Assembly: GCF_000737785.1 (NCBI RefSeq)
Contig: NZ_JPRO01000001.1
Location: 558,001-622,000 of the forward strand
Length of the DNA stretch: 64,000 nt
Source: Chryseobacterium luteum
GTDB lineage: Bacteria; Bacteroidota; Bacteroidia; Flavobacteriales; Weeksellaceae
Direction of reading: 5' to 3'
In this document: piece after piece, positions 1 to 8,019 of the stretch
Layout of the letters: the number at the start of each line of letters is the position of its first letter
How positions within the stretch are numbered: position 1 is the stretch's first letter
The notes under the pieces: model-generated
Told to the model about the DNA's origin: nothing
What the model saw: only the letters and a program-made list of their open reading frames with translations
Database searches by the model: none
Made by a program: the position numbers and the translations under genes

Positions 1-209
1 TTTTTGATGCCCTGATGCAACTGAAAACATATGAAAACTCTTTCCAGCAATCCTTTTATTTCAATCTGTTTCTCGATAATAAAAGTGATGAGATCTTCAA
101 TGTTTTCAATTCCGGGAATAACGGAGGACTCGTTATGAATGACCTTAAACAACTGATGATGACCCTTTCTCCAAAAAATTCGGAAAACAAATGGAATAAG
201 TGGAAATAA
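1..209 (+). CDS. DUF4835 family protein, C-terminal end only
   Basis: The reading frame is open from the first base (codons in phase from base 3) and stops at 207-209, so only about the last 68 residues are visible. The tail contains FLDNKSDEIFNVFNSG followed by a short helical segment ending LSPKNSENKWNKWK, which resembles the C-terminus of the DUF4835 proteins of Bacteroidota. Those genes are commonly found just before recN, as here. Function is unknown, and the N-terminus, with any signal peptide, lies outside the window. Confidence 0.7.
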   Translation, partial: FDALMQLKTYENSFQQSFYFNLFLDNKSDEIFNVFNSGNNGGLVMNDLKQLMMTLSPKNSENKWNKWK

Positions 210-229
210 AGATCCTTTGCTTTAAGTCA

Positions 230-259
230 TTGAATACTTAATTCTAAATTCTATATTTG
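230..259 (+). promoter_or_regulatory. Promoter for recN
   Basis: A TTG at 230-232 and TATATTTG at 252-259, separated by 19 bases, match the Bacteroidota primary-sigma consensus (TTG, then TAnnTTTG). The -7 box ends 28 bases before the recN ATG. Confidence 0.6.
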
Positions 260-287
260 CATTACCCAAAGTAATCAGCTATTATCC

Positions 288-1937
288 ATGCTTTCGAGAA
301 TTTATATTAAAAATTTTGCCTTGATTGATACCCTTGAAGTATCACTGAATAACGGTTTGCAGGTAATCACCGGGGAGACCGGAGCGGGTAAATCCATTAT
401 TTTAGGGGCCTTAAGGCTGATTCTCGGTGAAAGGGCAGAATTAAAATCTATTTCAAAATCAGAAGAAAAAAGCATTGTAGAAACTGAATTTGACTTAAAT
501 AACCAGTTCAAAAAATTCTTTATCGAAAATGATCTCGACTATGAGCATCAGACCATCATAAGAAGGGAAATTCTTCCTTCCGGAAAATCCAGGGCATTCA
601 TCAATGATGTACCGGTAACCCTTGATGTGCTTAAAGAATTATCCTCAAAACTCATTGATATTCATTCACAGTTTGAAACCTCAAACCTTTTCACATCAGA
701 ATATCAGTTTAAAATTATTGACGGACTTTCTGAAAATAAAAAGGGAATTGAAGACTATCAGAACGAATTCTCGGATTTCCAGAGTTTAAAAATACAGCTT
801 AAAAAACTTCAGACCCGGCTTTCTGAAAACAGAAAAGAAAGCGATTACAAAGAGTTTTTACTGAACGAATTAGAGGAAATTAAATTAGATGATGTAGATT
901 ATGAAGATCTGCAGAACCAGCTTTCCGTCCAGGAAAATGCTGAAATGATCTCTGAAAACCTCGTCCAGATCCTTTCAAGATTTCATCAGGAAGAAGTCGG
1001 AATTCTTTCTTTCTTCAACGAAGCCAAAAACAAGCTTTCACGGATTTCTGAAGTTTCAAACAGCTTTTCAGAACTTGATGAAAGACTGGAAACTTCTTTC
1101 GTTGAACTGAAAGATATTATTTCTGAACTTGAAAACGAATCGGAAAGAATAGAAATCAACCCGGCCAATCTTGCCGTCCTTGTTGAGCTTAATAATAAGA
1201 TCAACAACCTGTTTCTGAAGCACAATGTTTCCGGGATCAGCGAATTGAAAGAACTCAGAGACCAGCTGTCGGGCGAACAGAAAGGAGCTTCGGAACTGGA
1301 AGACCACATTGCCGAGATCGAAGAAAATATCTCTGTAAAAGAAAAAACACTTCAGGTTCTTGCCGGAAAACTCTCAAAAAACAGAAAAAAATTCGTTCCT
1401 GTTTTCATTAAAAAAGCCGAAGCACTTCTAAAGCAATTAGGTCTCGAAAAAGCTAAGGTGGATATTGAACTTCAGGATACATCTGAATTTAATGCATACG
1501 GAAAAGAAAACATCCGGCTACTCTTCCAGGCCAACTCAGGTTTCCCTTTAAAGCCTATTCAGACTGCTATTTCCGGCGGTGAAAGGTCCAGGGTAATGCT
1601 TGCCGTGAAAAAGATCATTGCCGAGAGTGATGAGCTTCCAACCCTGATCCTGGATGAAATTGATACCGGTGTTTCCGGAAAAGTAGCAGAAGAGATTGGA
1701 AACCTGATGAGAGAAATGGCCAAGGATATGCAGCTTATCGTTATTTCCCACCTGGCACAGGTTGCGGCCAAAGGAAACAACAATTATAAAGTGGTGAAAC
1801 GTGATATTTCCGGCAAAACACAATCCACCATCATCCCTCTGAACGACGAAGAAAAACTGAACGAAATTGCCCAGCTTCTTTCCGGAAGTAAAATTACCGA
1901 GGCGGCTTTGGCACAGGCGAAAGAATTAATAGGTTAA
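288..1937 (+). CDS. recN: DNA repair protein RecN
   Basis: SMC-like ATPase that acts early in double-strand break repair by binding DNA ends in the cytoplasm. Visible features are the Walker A motif GETGAGKS at residues 29-36, a long central coiled coil rich in E, K and L (about residues 160-370), the ABC signature SGGERSR near residue 428 and Walker B LILDEIDTGVSG near 450. The length of 549 residues is normal for RecN. The ATG at 288 follows a good promoter. It sits between a DUF4835 gene and a DUF5687 gene. The assignment is secure. Confidence 0.97.
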   Translation: MLSRIYIKNFALIDTLEVSLNNGLQVITGETGAGKSIILGALRLILGERAELKSISKSEEKSIVETEFDLNNQFKKFFIENDLDYEHQTIIRREILPSGKSRAFINDVPVTLDVLKELSSKLIDIHSQFETSNLFTSEYQFKIIDGLSENKKGIEDYQNEFSDFQSLKIQLKKLQTRLSENRKESDYKEFLLNELEEIKLDDVDYEDLQNQLSVQENAEMISENLVQILSRFHQEEVGILSFFNEAKNKLSRISEVSNSFSELDERLETSFVELKDIISELENESERIEINPANLAVLVELNNKINNLFLKHNVSGISELKELRDQLSGEQKGASELEDHIAEIEENISVKEKTLQVLAGKLSKNRKKFVPVFIKKAEALLKQLGLEKAKVDIELQDTSEFNAYGKENIRLLFQANSGFPLKPIQTAISGGERSRVMLAVKKIIAESDELPTLILDEIDTGVSGKVAEEIGNLMREMAKDMQLIVISHLAQVAAKGNNNYKVVKRDISGKTQSTIIPLNDEEKLNEIAQLLSGSKITEAALAQAKELIG

Positions 1938-1989
1938 AAAAAACTGTAACATATTTTACATTATATTGACTAATATAAAAAACTAAAAT

Positions 1990-3456
1990 ATGTTTCTAAA
2001 GTTCCTGAGGCTTGAAATTAAAAGCTTTTTCCGTGGTACTTCTGTAGGCCTGAACCTTACCATGAAGATCCTTCGTTTTATAGGAATCATTTATTTTATG
2101 GCATGCCTTGCAGGAGGTGCTTTTGCGATATTCTTCTACGTACGTAATGAAATGCACCAGGATCCCTTAAAATTGGTTTCAAAATTTTTAGTGATCGCCT
2201 GGGCGGTAGACCTGATCTTAAAGTATATCTGGCAGGAAATGTCAACTCAAAACATCAAACCGTTCCTGACCCAGAATATTCCGAAGAATACACTGGTTAA
2301 TTACATGCTTGTTAAAACCTTTCTTTCGGCATTAAGCTGGCTGAATTCTTTATTCTTTATTACATTTTCGGTCATTGCAATGGTCAACGGGTATAGCGTT
2401 ATCAATGTTTTGACTTGGCTGATCGGGATTTCTTTTTTATTTTACCTTAATAACTTTATCAACATCCTGTTTAATAATAAAGAAACCATTGTCATTGTTA
2501 TAGGCTGCTTATTTGCTGCGGTGGCTGGTCTTGGGTATTATAATGTCATACCCGTACTTTCTTATTCCGAGAAGTTTATCTATGGTTTTTACAAAAATCC
2601 TTACCTTATTGTAATTCCCGTTATGCTGTTTTTCATCCTTTGGAGAATCTGTTTTAATTATGTTCGTAAAGAATTTTATCTGGATCAGGGCCTGGAAGCT
2701 AAAAAACAGTTGGGAAAAACAGAAAATATTGCTTTCTTAAACAAATATGGCGTCATTGGTACCTTCATCAACAATGATATTAAAATGCTTAGACGTAATA
2801 AAGTAACAAAAGGTATTCTGATCGGGAGTTTTTTCTTCCTTTTTTACGGAATGCTGATGTATACTTCCACGGTCTATAAAACACCAGCCATGATGATGTT
2901 TATGGGGCTGTTTGTAACAGGAGGCTTCCAGTTTCTCTTTGGGCAGCGGGTTCCGGCTTTCGACAGTTCCTATTATCCGCTGATGATGACGCTGAATGTT
3001 CCGTATAAAGAATACCTCAAGGCAAAATGGTGGCTGATCAATATCGTGACGGCAGTTTCGGTAGTTATTGCATTGTTCTATGCTTATTTCGGCTGGGAAG
3101 TTTATATAACGTTTTTTGCAGCAGGGCTTTATAATATCGGAGTTAATTCTCAGCTTACCTTATGGTCAGGAGCGTTTAATAAGACCCAGATTGACCTTAA
3201 TTCAAAAGAGAAAAGACTAGGACAGAAAAACAGCTTTAACCTGAAGGCTATTCTCCTTCTGATTCCTAAAATGCTGCTTCCGATGGGCGTTTTTGCCCTC
3301 TCAAAATACTTCTTTGGAATGACGGCCGGAGTTGTAAGCATTGCGGTTTTAGGACTTGCAGGATTCCTGTTCAGAGAAAAAATATTCGATATCATCGTAA
3401 AACAATATAAAAGCGAAAAGTACAGTACACTGGACGCGTTTAAAAACAAAGGCTAA
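1990..3456 (+). CDS. DUF5687 family membrane protein, probable ABC permease partner
   Basis: Multi-pass integral membrane protein of 488 residues with roughly ten to twelve hydrophobic segments and no signal peptide. It resembles the DUF5687 family of Bacteroidota. Its stop codon is 3 bases before the start of an ABC ATPase gene, so the two are almost certainly co-translated. The arrangement suggests the membrane half of a two-gene ABC exporter. The substrate cannot be read from the sequence. The link to the ATPase is inference from position; the membrane nature is seen directly. Confidence 0.75.
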   Translation: MFLKFLRLEIKSFFRGTSVGLNLTMKILRFIGIIYFMACLAGGAFAIFFYVRNEMHQDPLKLVSKFLVIAWAVDLILKYIWQEMSTQNIKPFLTQNIPKNTLVNYMLVKTFLSALSWLNSLFFITFSVIAMVNGYSVINVLTWLIGISFLFYLNNFINILFNNKETIVIVIGCLFAAVAGLGYYNVIPVLSYSEKFIYGFYKNPYLIVIPVMLFFILWRICFNYVRKEFYLDQGLEAKKQLGKTENIAFLNKYGVIGTFINNDIKMLRRNKVTKGILIGSFFFLFYGMLMYTSTVYKTPAMMMFMGLFVTGGFQFLFGQRVPAFDSSYYPLMMTLNVPYKEYLKAKWWLINIVTAVSVVIALFYAYFGWEVYITFFAAGLYNIGVNSQLTLWSGAFNKTQIDLNSKEKRLGQKNSFNLKAILLLIPKMLLPMGVFALSKYFFGMTAGVVSIAVLGLAGFLFREKIFDIIVKQYKSEKYSTLDAFKNKG

Positions 3457-3459
3457 ACT

Positions 3460-4179
3460 ATGATTACTATCAGTAACTTATCCAAAACATACGGAACTGC
3501 CACAGTTCTTAATATTGAGCATCTTGAAATTCCTAACGGTGAAACATTCGGGCTGGTAGGAAACAACGGGGCAGGAAAAACCACACTTTTCAGTCTTATG
3601 CTTGATCTCATTCAGCCTACCACGGGCTTTGTAAGCATCGAAAACATTAAGGTGAATGAGTCTGAAGCCTGGAAAAATAAAGTCTCTGCTTTTGTAGATG
3701 ATACTTTCCTGATCGGCTATCTCACACCGGAAGAATATTTCTATTTTATCGGTGAACTGAGGGGACAGAATAAAGCTTCCATAGATGAATTTCTAAAACC
3801 TTTTCATGACTTTTTTAACGGGGAAATCCTCAATTCCGGAAAGTACGTCCGTGATCTTTCAAAAGGAAACCAGAAGAAAGTAGGAATTGTAGGAGCTCTT
3901 ATTGGAAATCCGGAAATTATCATCCTTGATGAACCTTTTGCGAACCTGGATCCTTCCACCCAAATCAAACTGAAAAACCTGATTAAAGAACTTTCAAAGC
4001 AGGACGGGGTTACTTTCCTGATCTCGAGCCATGATCTTTCACATACCACGGAAGTATGCAACAGAATCGTTGTGGTGAACAAAGGACAGCTTGTAAAAGA
4101 TACCATGACGAATCCTGAAACATTGAGAGATCTTGAACAGTATTTTGCAGATCAGGTTTCTGCACCTTCAGCAGTTTAA
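3460..4179 (+). CDS. ABC transporter ATP-binding protein
   Basis: Cytoplasmic ATPase of 239 residues with a single nucleotide-binding domain: Walker A GNNGAGKT at residues 34-41, a signature-like LSKGNQKK segment near 133, Walker B IIILDEPFANLDP and the switch histidine in SSHDLSH. The LSKGNQKK form in place of LSGGQ is typical of export ATPases of the BcrA/YxlF type. It lies 3 bases after the DUF5687 gene and should energise it. The next gene (DyP peroxidase) starts 14 bases later and may share the transcript. Confidence 0.88.
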   Translation: MITISNLSKTYGTATVLNIEHLEIPNGETFGLVGNNGAGKTTLFSLMLDLIQPTTGFVSIENIKVNESEAWKNKVSAFVDDTFLIGYLTPEEYFYFIGELRGQNKASIDEFLKPFHDFFNGEILNSGKYVRDLSKGNQKKVGIVGALIGNPEIIILDEPFANLDPSTQIKLKNLIKELSKQDGVTFLISSHDLSHTTEVCNRIVVVNKGQLVKDTMTNPETLRDLEQYFADQVSAPSAV

Positions 4180-4193
4180 TTAGATTAAAAACA

Positions 4194-5129
4194 ATGAGCA
4201 TAGAATCCCAGAACGTTACGGATTACCCTAACAGCAACACGATTTTCATGGTGTGGAAACTGAATGACAGCCCACAGCTGAAAGACGTTTTTCAACAGCT
4301 TTGTGCATTGGTTCTCAATCTTAATAATTCAGTTTTTAACAGGTTTCCGGACAGCCGGGCGAGCTGTGTCATGGGAATCGGCAGTGAAGGCTGGAAAAAA
4401 TTGGAGCTTCCCACTCCGTTGCCTAAAGAATTGATCAGTTTTGAAGAAATTAAAGGAGTAAAGTATACCGCTGTTTCCACACCGGGCGACCTTCATTTTC
4501 ATCTGAGAGCAGACAATAAGAGCATTATTTTCGATATGGGCATAGAAATCTCAAAACTGTTAAGCCCTGTTGCAGAAAGTATTCTTGAAATCCATGGATT
4601 TAAGTATTGGGATGCCCGTTCTATTCTTGGTTTTGTAGACGGAACAGAGAACCCGCACGGGGAAGACCGCGATTATTTTGCAAAAATAGGAGACGAAGAC
4701 CTGCCGTATAAAGGAGGAAGTTACCTGTTTGTCCAGAAATACCTCCACAATATGGATGCATGGAAAAGTCTTTCCACGGAAGAACAGGAAAAAGTTATAG
4801 GAAGATCAAAAGAAAATGACATTGAAATGTCAGATGCCGTGAAACCCTCCAACTCTCATATTGCTTTAGCTAATATTGAAGGTGAAAATGGCGAAGAGCT
4901 AAAGATTGTAAGAGATAATATGCCTTTTGGAAGCCCTTCTTCCAATGAATTCGGGACGTATTTCATTGCTTATTCAAGTACATTCAGCACGACAAAGAAA
5001 ATGCTGAGGAATATGTTTATCGGAGATCCTGCGGGCAATTACGACAGGATTTTGGATTTCAGTACAGCGGTTACGGGAACACTTTTCTTTGTTCCCACAA
5101 GAAATATGCTGGATGAGTTTTCAGGATAA
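4194..5129 (+). CDS. DyP-type heme peroxidase
   Basis: Dye-decolorizing peroxidase family, 311 residues. The family hallmark GFVDGTENP is present with the distal Asp at residue 149. The likely proximal heme ligand is His222 (NSHIALAN) and the distal Arg is about residue 240 (VRDNMPFGS). There is no Tat or Sec signal, so the enzyme is probably cytoplasmic. The last ten codons and the stop lie in a 37-bp sequence repeated perfectly at 7606-7642. The strong hairpin that probably once followed this stop codon now lies 2.5 kb downstream, so the gene end has been rearranged by the adjoining cassette without loss of coding sequence. Confidence 0.93.
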   Translation: MSIESQNVTDYPNSNTIFMVWKLNDSPQLKDVFQQLCALVLNLNNSVFNRFPDSRASCVMGIGSEGWKKLELPTPLPKELISFEEIKGVKYTAVSTPGDLHFHLRADNKSIIFDMGIEISKLLSPVAESILEIHGFKYWDARSILGFVDGTENPHGEDRDYFAKIGDEDLPYKGGSYLFVQKYLHNMDAWKSLSTEEQEKVIGRSKENDIEMSDAVKPSNSHIALANIEGENGEELKIVRDNMPFGSPSSNEFGTYFIAYSSTFSTTKKMLRNMFIGDPAGNYDRILDFSTAVTGTLFFVPTRNMLDEFSG

Positions 5130-5136
5130 AAAAGGC
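5100..5136 (+). repeat. 37-bp direct repeat, left copy (3' end of dyp)
   Basis: Bases 5100-5136 are identical to 7606-7642. The repeat begins AGAAATATGCTGG, covers the last codons (RNMLDEFSG) and stop of the peroxidase gene and ends AAAAAAGGC. The two copies bracket the toxin-like cassette. Confidence 0.97.
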
Positions 5137-5159
5137 TAAAGACTATAAGGTTTTGCTTA

Positions 5160-5411
5160 TTAAGAATTTTTATATTTTTCTTTAGCCATTTCTTTTTGAC
5201 GATAGTATTCTAGTTTTTCTTCGGGAGTCATTAACTCTAATTTTAATGCCCTGATTTCTTCAGTATTAGAATAGTATTCTTTGTATTCAATTTCATTATC
5301 CTTTTTAAATTTATCTAAATCTTTTGGAGCGTCAAAGAATAGTTTTTCTCTTAAAACCTCGTTTCTTGATAATAGGTAATCCAATCTCTGTTTTTTTTCT
5401 TTATTTTCCAT
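5160..5411 (-). CDS. Small charged protein, candidate immunity or accessory protein
   Basis: Hypothetical protein of 83 residues, very rich in Glu, Lys and Tyr and predicted mostly helical, with no signal peptide or membrane segment. Its ATG lies 2 bases after the stop of the ADP-ribosyltransferase-like gene, so the two would be translated as one operon. A short gene directly downstream of a toxin is the usual place for an immunity protein. No family was recognised, so immunity is inference from position only. It lies inside the repeat-bounded cassette. Confidence 0.55.
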   Translation of the reverse strand: MENKEKKQRLDYLLSRNEVLREKLFFDAPKDLDKFKKDNEIEYKEYYSNTEEIRALKLELMTPEEKLEYYRQKEMAKEKYKNS

Positions 5412-5413
5412 CT

Positions 5414-7497
5414 TTATTTTTCAATTAATTTAATAAACATTATATTTTCACTTGGGCTAATTGGACTTGGCATAGGTTTCATTTCTTCAACAATAAACTT
5501 TGTATTACTCTTAAATAGAATTTCTTTTTCAGCAGGTATTTTTGAAGTTGCTTCTATGTTTTTCCCATTTTTTCCTGTAATTTTTATTAAAATATTAAAA
5601 CCTGCATCATCAAACATCATTTCTTCTGCTGACATATAATCATAAGTAGAAGATGTAAACCCTTTCTTCTCTATTGTTTTACCTATTGCATATTCTTTAC
5701 TCACCATTTCAGGAGACATTTTTTCTAATCTATAGAAAGTTGATGAGCTGGTTTTTGGCAATTTCTTCAAAGCATTATTGAGCAACTCTTTATACACTTT
5801 ATACTCTTCCGTCATTGTGATTTCTCCTCTTATAGCCCTGTTTAAACCAGAATAATATCCTGATGTGTAAAGCCTTACAGCCGCTTCCTCTTCCAAAGAT
5901 AAATATTTTGCCATATATCTAGTGTTTGAAAGTTCAACTAATATTTTCTGAAAAGCGGGATTTTCTCCTAAGATCTTTAAATATTTGGAATATCTCAATT
6001 TTGCCGCTAAAGAAGAAAAGCTTTTAAAAGCAACCAATTCAAATTCAGGCAATAACCCTGCTGTAATATTTTCCAAAATTGCCCAACGGTCTTCATCTAT
6101 GTGTTTTTCAGTAAAATAATTAGCAACAATTGTAGGTATGAAATAATCTCCTTTATCATCTGGTATTTTTAATGGAGTAAAGGCATAATTGATACCTAAT
6201 GTTTCAGAACTGCTTTCTGAAGGTGCTTGATTTCCATTTTCATAAGAATGAATGGTAAAACCAACCTCAAATTTCTTTTCTTTTTCCAAAAAGCCACTCC
6301 AGTAAACAAATCTGTTTTCAACAACGCCATTTTTAAAGATATCTTTCATTTCAAGAGAATAACTAATTGCATTTTGGTAATCAGAATCTTTCCAAGCTTT
6401 GCGCCCAACTTTAGATAATTCAATAATAAAATCTTCAAGATATTTAGCCTCAATTTTATTCAAAACTTTTCTTACCACATCAGGATTATTATTAATTTGA
6501 TTACCCCACCAAACTCCATTTTTGATTCCTTTCAACAAGTTAATAACCGATATGTTTTCATTAGTACCAGATGCATTAATAGCTTGTTCAGAAATCGAAA
6601 TGAAATTTTTCCAAAGCATCTCATCTGTAAGACCTTCTAAAACAAAATCAGGGATATTTTCATATAAAGCATCAATAATATCAGGATTATTTTCAGCTGT
6701 TACAAAGAAATTTTTATAATATCGGATAATATCTTTTTTCATTTGTTCAGCTTGTAAATTACCTTTTATAATTCGTAAAAATTCAATAAAGGTCTCTGCA
6801 TTCCCTGTATATAACTTTATTGCAATATATTCGTCATTCAATTTAAAATCATAAGGGCTTTCAGTTGCATTTGTTTGTGTATCTGAGAATTTTTTATCCT
6901 CACCATCCTTATAGATAAAATTTAGATTATAGGTTACTTTATAATTGTCAAAATAAACCCCAAAATTGTAGGAGTTACTCAATAAATTTTTTCTAGTATT
7001 TAATTTCCCTAAATCAAAAATAGCTTGAACTTCTGTATCGTTCTTTTTATACAAAAAGGGTTTATTATTTTTAACATTGCTGAATACAGGAGTGCTAAAT
7101 GAGGAAGAACCTGAATAAATAGTTTTATCTTCCAATAAATATTTTTCTGGCTCAAACAAGAAGTTATTTATCAGTCCTAACTTTTCTTTTAAATCTTTTG
7201 AAAGAAGTTCATAGTTAATTCCTCCCGTGTAAAAATCTTGAGATAAAGCATCATAATCTTCAGTTGTAGGTTTGTAAAAAGCACTATTTTTTCTAAAAGG
7301 TGTACTTAATGCATACTTAATGCATACTCATTAGAGATTTCATCAAATGTTTTATTGGTTCTTATCACTTCAAAAGGATCTTTACCACTTCCGTAATTTC
7401 CTTTTTCTAGCTCTGCAAATTGTATCATACGACTTCCTCGAAGTATTCGCTTGCTTTCTTCGTCAAAATCGCTAATGTCGTCTAAAATATTTTCCAT
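5414..7497 (-). pseudogene. ADP-ribosyltransferase toxin-like gene, frameshifted by an 11-bp tandem duplication
   Basis: Read on the minus strand, the gene starts at the ATG at 7497 (MENILDDISDFDEESK) and runs 63 codons to a stop at 7306-7308. A second frame, open from 7327 down, continues to the stop at 5414. Removing one copy of an 11-bp tandem repeat at 7304-7325 joins the frames (..NEYALSTPFRKNSAFYK..) into one 690-residue protein. The last 180 residues look like an ADP-ribosyltransferase: helix YTSGYYSGLNRAIRG, an Arg in FYRLEK, the STS-like FTSST and an ExE motif in PAEKEIL, the R-S-E pattern of arginine-modifying toxins. No signal peptide is seen. The N-terminal 500 residues were not recognised. 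As given the gene is off; a downstream TTG at 7159 could yield a fragment that keeps the catalytic domain. Confidence 0.75.
7304..7328 (-). repeat. 11-bp tandem duplication inside the toxin-like gene
   Basis: ACTTAATGCAT at 7304-7314 is repeated exactly at 7315-7325, followed by a partial third unit (ACT). Eleven is not a multiple of three, so the extra copy shifts the reading frame and brings in an immediate stop. Each unit carries the palindrome ATGCAT. Confidence 0.95.
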
Positions 7498-7542
7498 AAA
7501 ATCATGTTTTAATTATTTACCTTTCTGAAATGTTTCTAAAAG

Positions 7543-7577
7543 CAAATGTATTAGTGAGGTACGACAAAACTTGTCGT
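7543..7577 (-). promoter_or_regulatory. Probable promoter and operator-like palindrome of the toxin-like gene
   Basis: On the minus strand TACATTTG (7550-7543) matches the -7 box TAnnTTTG, about 45 bases before the ATG at 7497. Just upstream is a perfect inverted repeat, ACGACAA-N3-TTGTCGT, at 7561-7577. Its position over the expected -33 region suits an operator, but it could also be a small hairpin left at the cassette end. Confidence 0.45.
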
Positions 7578-7605
7578 TTTGCATAGGAATAACATGATGC
7601 CTTTC

Positions 7606-7642
7606 AGAAATATGCTGGATGAGTTTTCAGGATAAAAAAGGC
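7606..7642 (+). repeat. 37-bp direct repeat, right copy
   Basis: Identical to 5100-5136. It carries a second copy of the peroxidase gene end, and the codon-aligned flank before it (ATG CCT TTC AGA) vaguely resembles the dyp flank (GTT CCC ACA AGA). It leads straight into the hairpin at 7637-7664. Confidence 0.97.
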
Positions 7643-7664
7643 CGGGAACATCTTCCCGGCCTTT
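7637..7664. terminator. Strong hairpin terminator, probably original to dyp and the GG-leader peptide gene
   Basis: AAAGGCCGGGAA (7637-7648) pairs perfectly with TTCCCGGCCTTT (7653-7664) around a 4-base loop. On the minus strand it is followed by six U residues, so it terminates the peptide gene at 7677-7883. On the plus strand it overlaps the right repeat and would directly follow the dyp stop codon in the uninterrupted arrangement. Confidence 0.85.
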
Positions 7665-7676
7665 CCATCAATTATT

Positions 7677-7883
7677 TTAGATAGGATTTTCCTCTATCGG
7701 AGTGGCACACATATCTACATGCACCATGCACATTCCCTGACAGGGATTGTCTGTAGGAACACTGCAGCATGCGTAATAACCATTATACTGAACAAGATAC
7801 CAGTTAGCAGGGCAACGTGGAATAGCTGCGCCTCCAAAGACTTCTTTCAGATTTTCTCTGCTGAATTTTTTTAAATTTTTCAT
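7677..7883 (-). CDS. Double-glycine-leader Cys-rich peptide (bacteriocin-like)
   Basis: Precursor of 68 residues. The first 18, MKNLKKFSRENLKEVFGG, form a leader ending in Gly-Gly like the substrates of peptidase-containing ABC transporters (PCAT) in Bacteroidota. The remaining 50 residues hold six Cys (including YYACCSVP, CQGMCMVH and DMCAT), so a disulfide-rich exported peptide is likely. No transporter or modification enzyme lies nearby. A second gene with the same leader type is at 56512-56757. The activity (bacteriocin, signal or other) cannot be told from sequence. Confidence 0.75.
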   Translation of the reverse strand: MKNLKKFSRENLKEVFGGAAIPRCPANWYLVQYNGYYACCSVPTDNPCQGMCMVHVDMCATPIEENPI

Positions 7884-7971
7884 AAAGATTAGTTTTAAAT
7901 ATTTATCTCACTAATATATGAAATTATGAAATAGATTTTTAAATTTTGAATACCAGTTTTTTATCTAAAAT

Positions 7972-7997
7972 AAAAGCCTCAGAATTTCTGAGACTTT
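7972..7997 (-). terminator. Terminator of fumC
   Basis: CTCAGA (7978-7983), loop ATT, TCTGAG (7987-7992), extended by AAAAG/CTTTT pairing. On the minus strand it is followed by a T-rich run, 20-odd bases after the fumC stop codon. Confidence 0.65.
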
Positions 7998-8019
7998 TGT
8001 AATATTTGACTTGTATTTA

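Larger units (their letters stand above)
5100..7642. mobile_element. Inserted toxin-like cassette bounded by direct repeats
   Basis: About 2.5 kb lies between two perfect 37-bp copies of the dyp 3' end. Outside the right copy is a 12-bp-stem hairpin that fits directly after the dyp stop codon, which suggests the ancestral order was dyp, terminator, GG-leader peptide gene. The interior is visibly more AT-rich than the flanks and holds a broken ADP-ribosyltransferase-like gene plus a small gene, both on the minus strand. There is no integrase, transposase or inverted terminal repeat, so the mechanism is unknown. Recombination at a gene end or a fragment of a larger element are both possible. 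Confidence 0.75.

Noticed and set aside
7513..7614. Similarity of CCTTTCTGAAAT (near 7520) to CCTTTCAGAAAT (near 7600) as a second repeat pair
   Set aside because: Only a dozen AT-rich bases match, with one mismatch, and the similarity is not maintained on either side.
5100..7642. A classical insertion sequence or integrated phage
   Set aside because: No transposase, integrase, inverted terminal repeats or phage structural genes are present, and a 37-bp duplication is longer than usual for insertion sequences.
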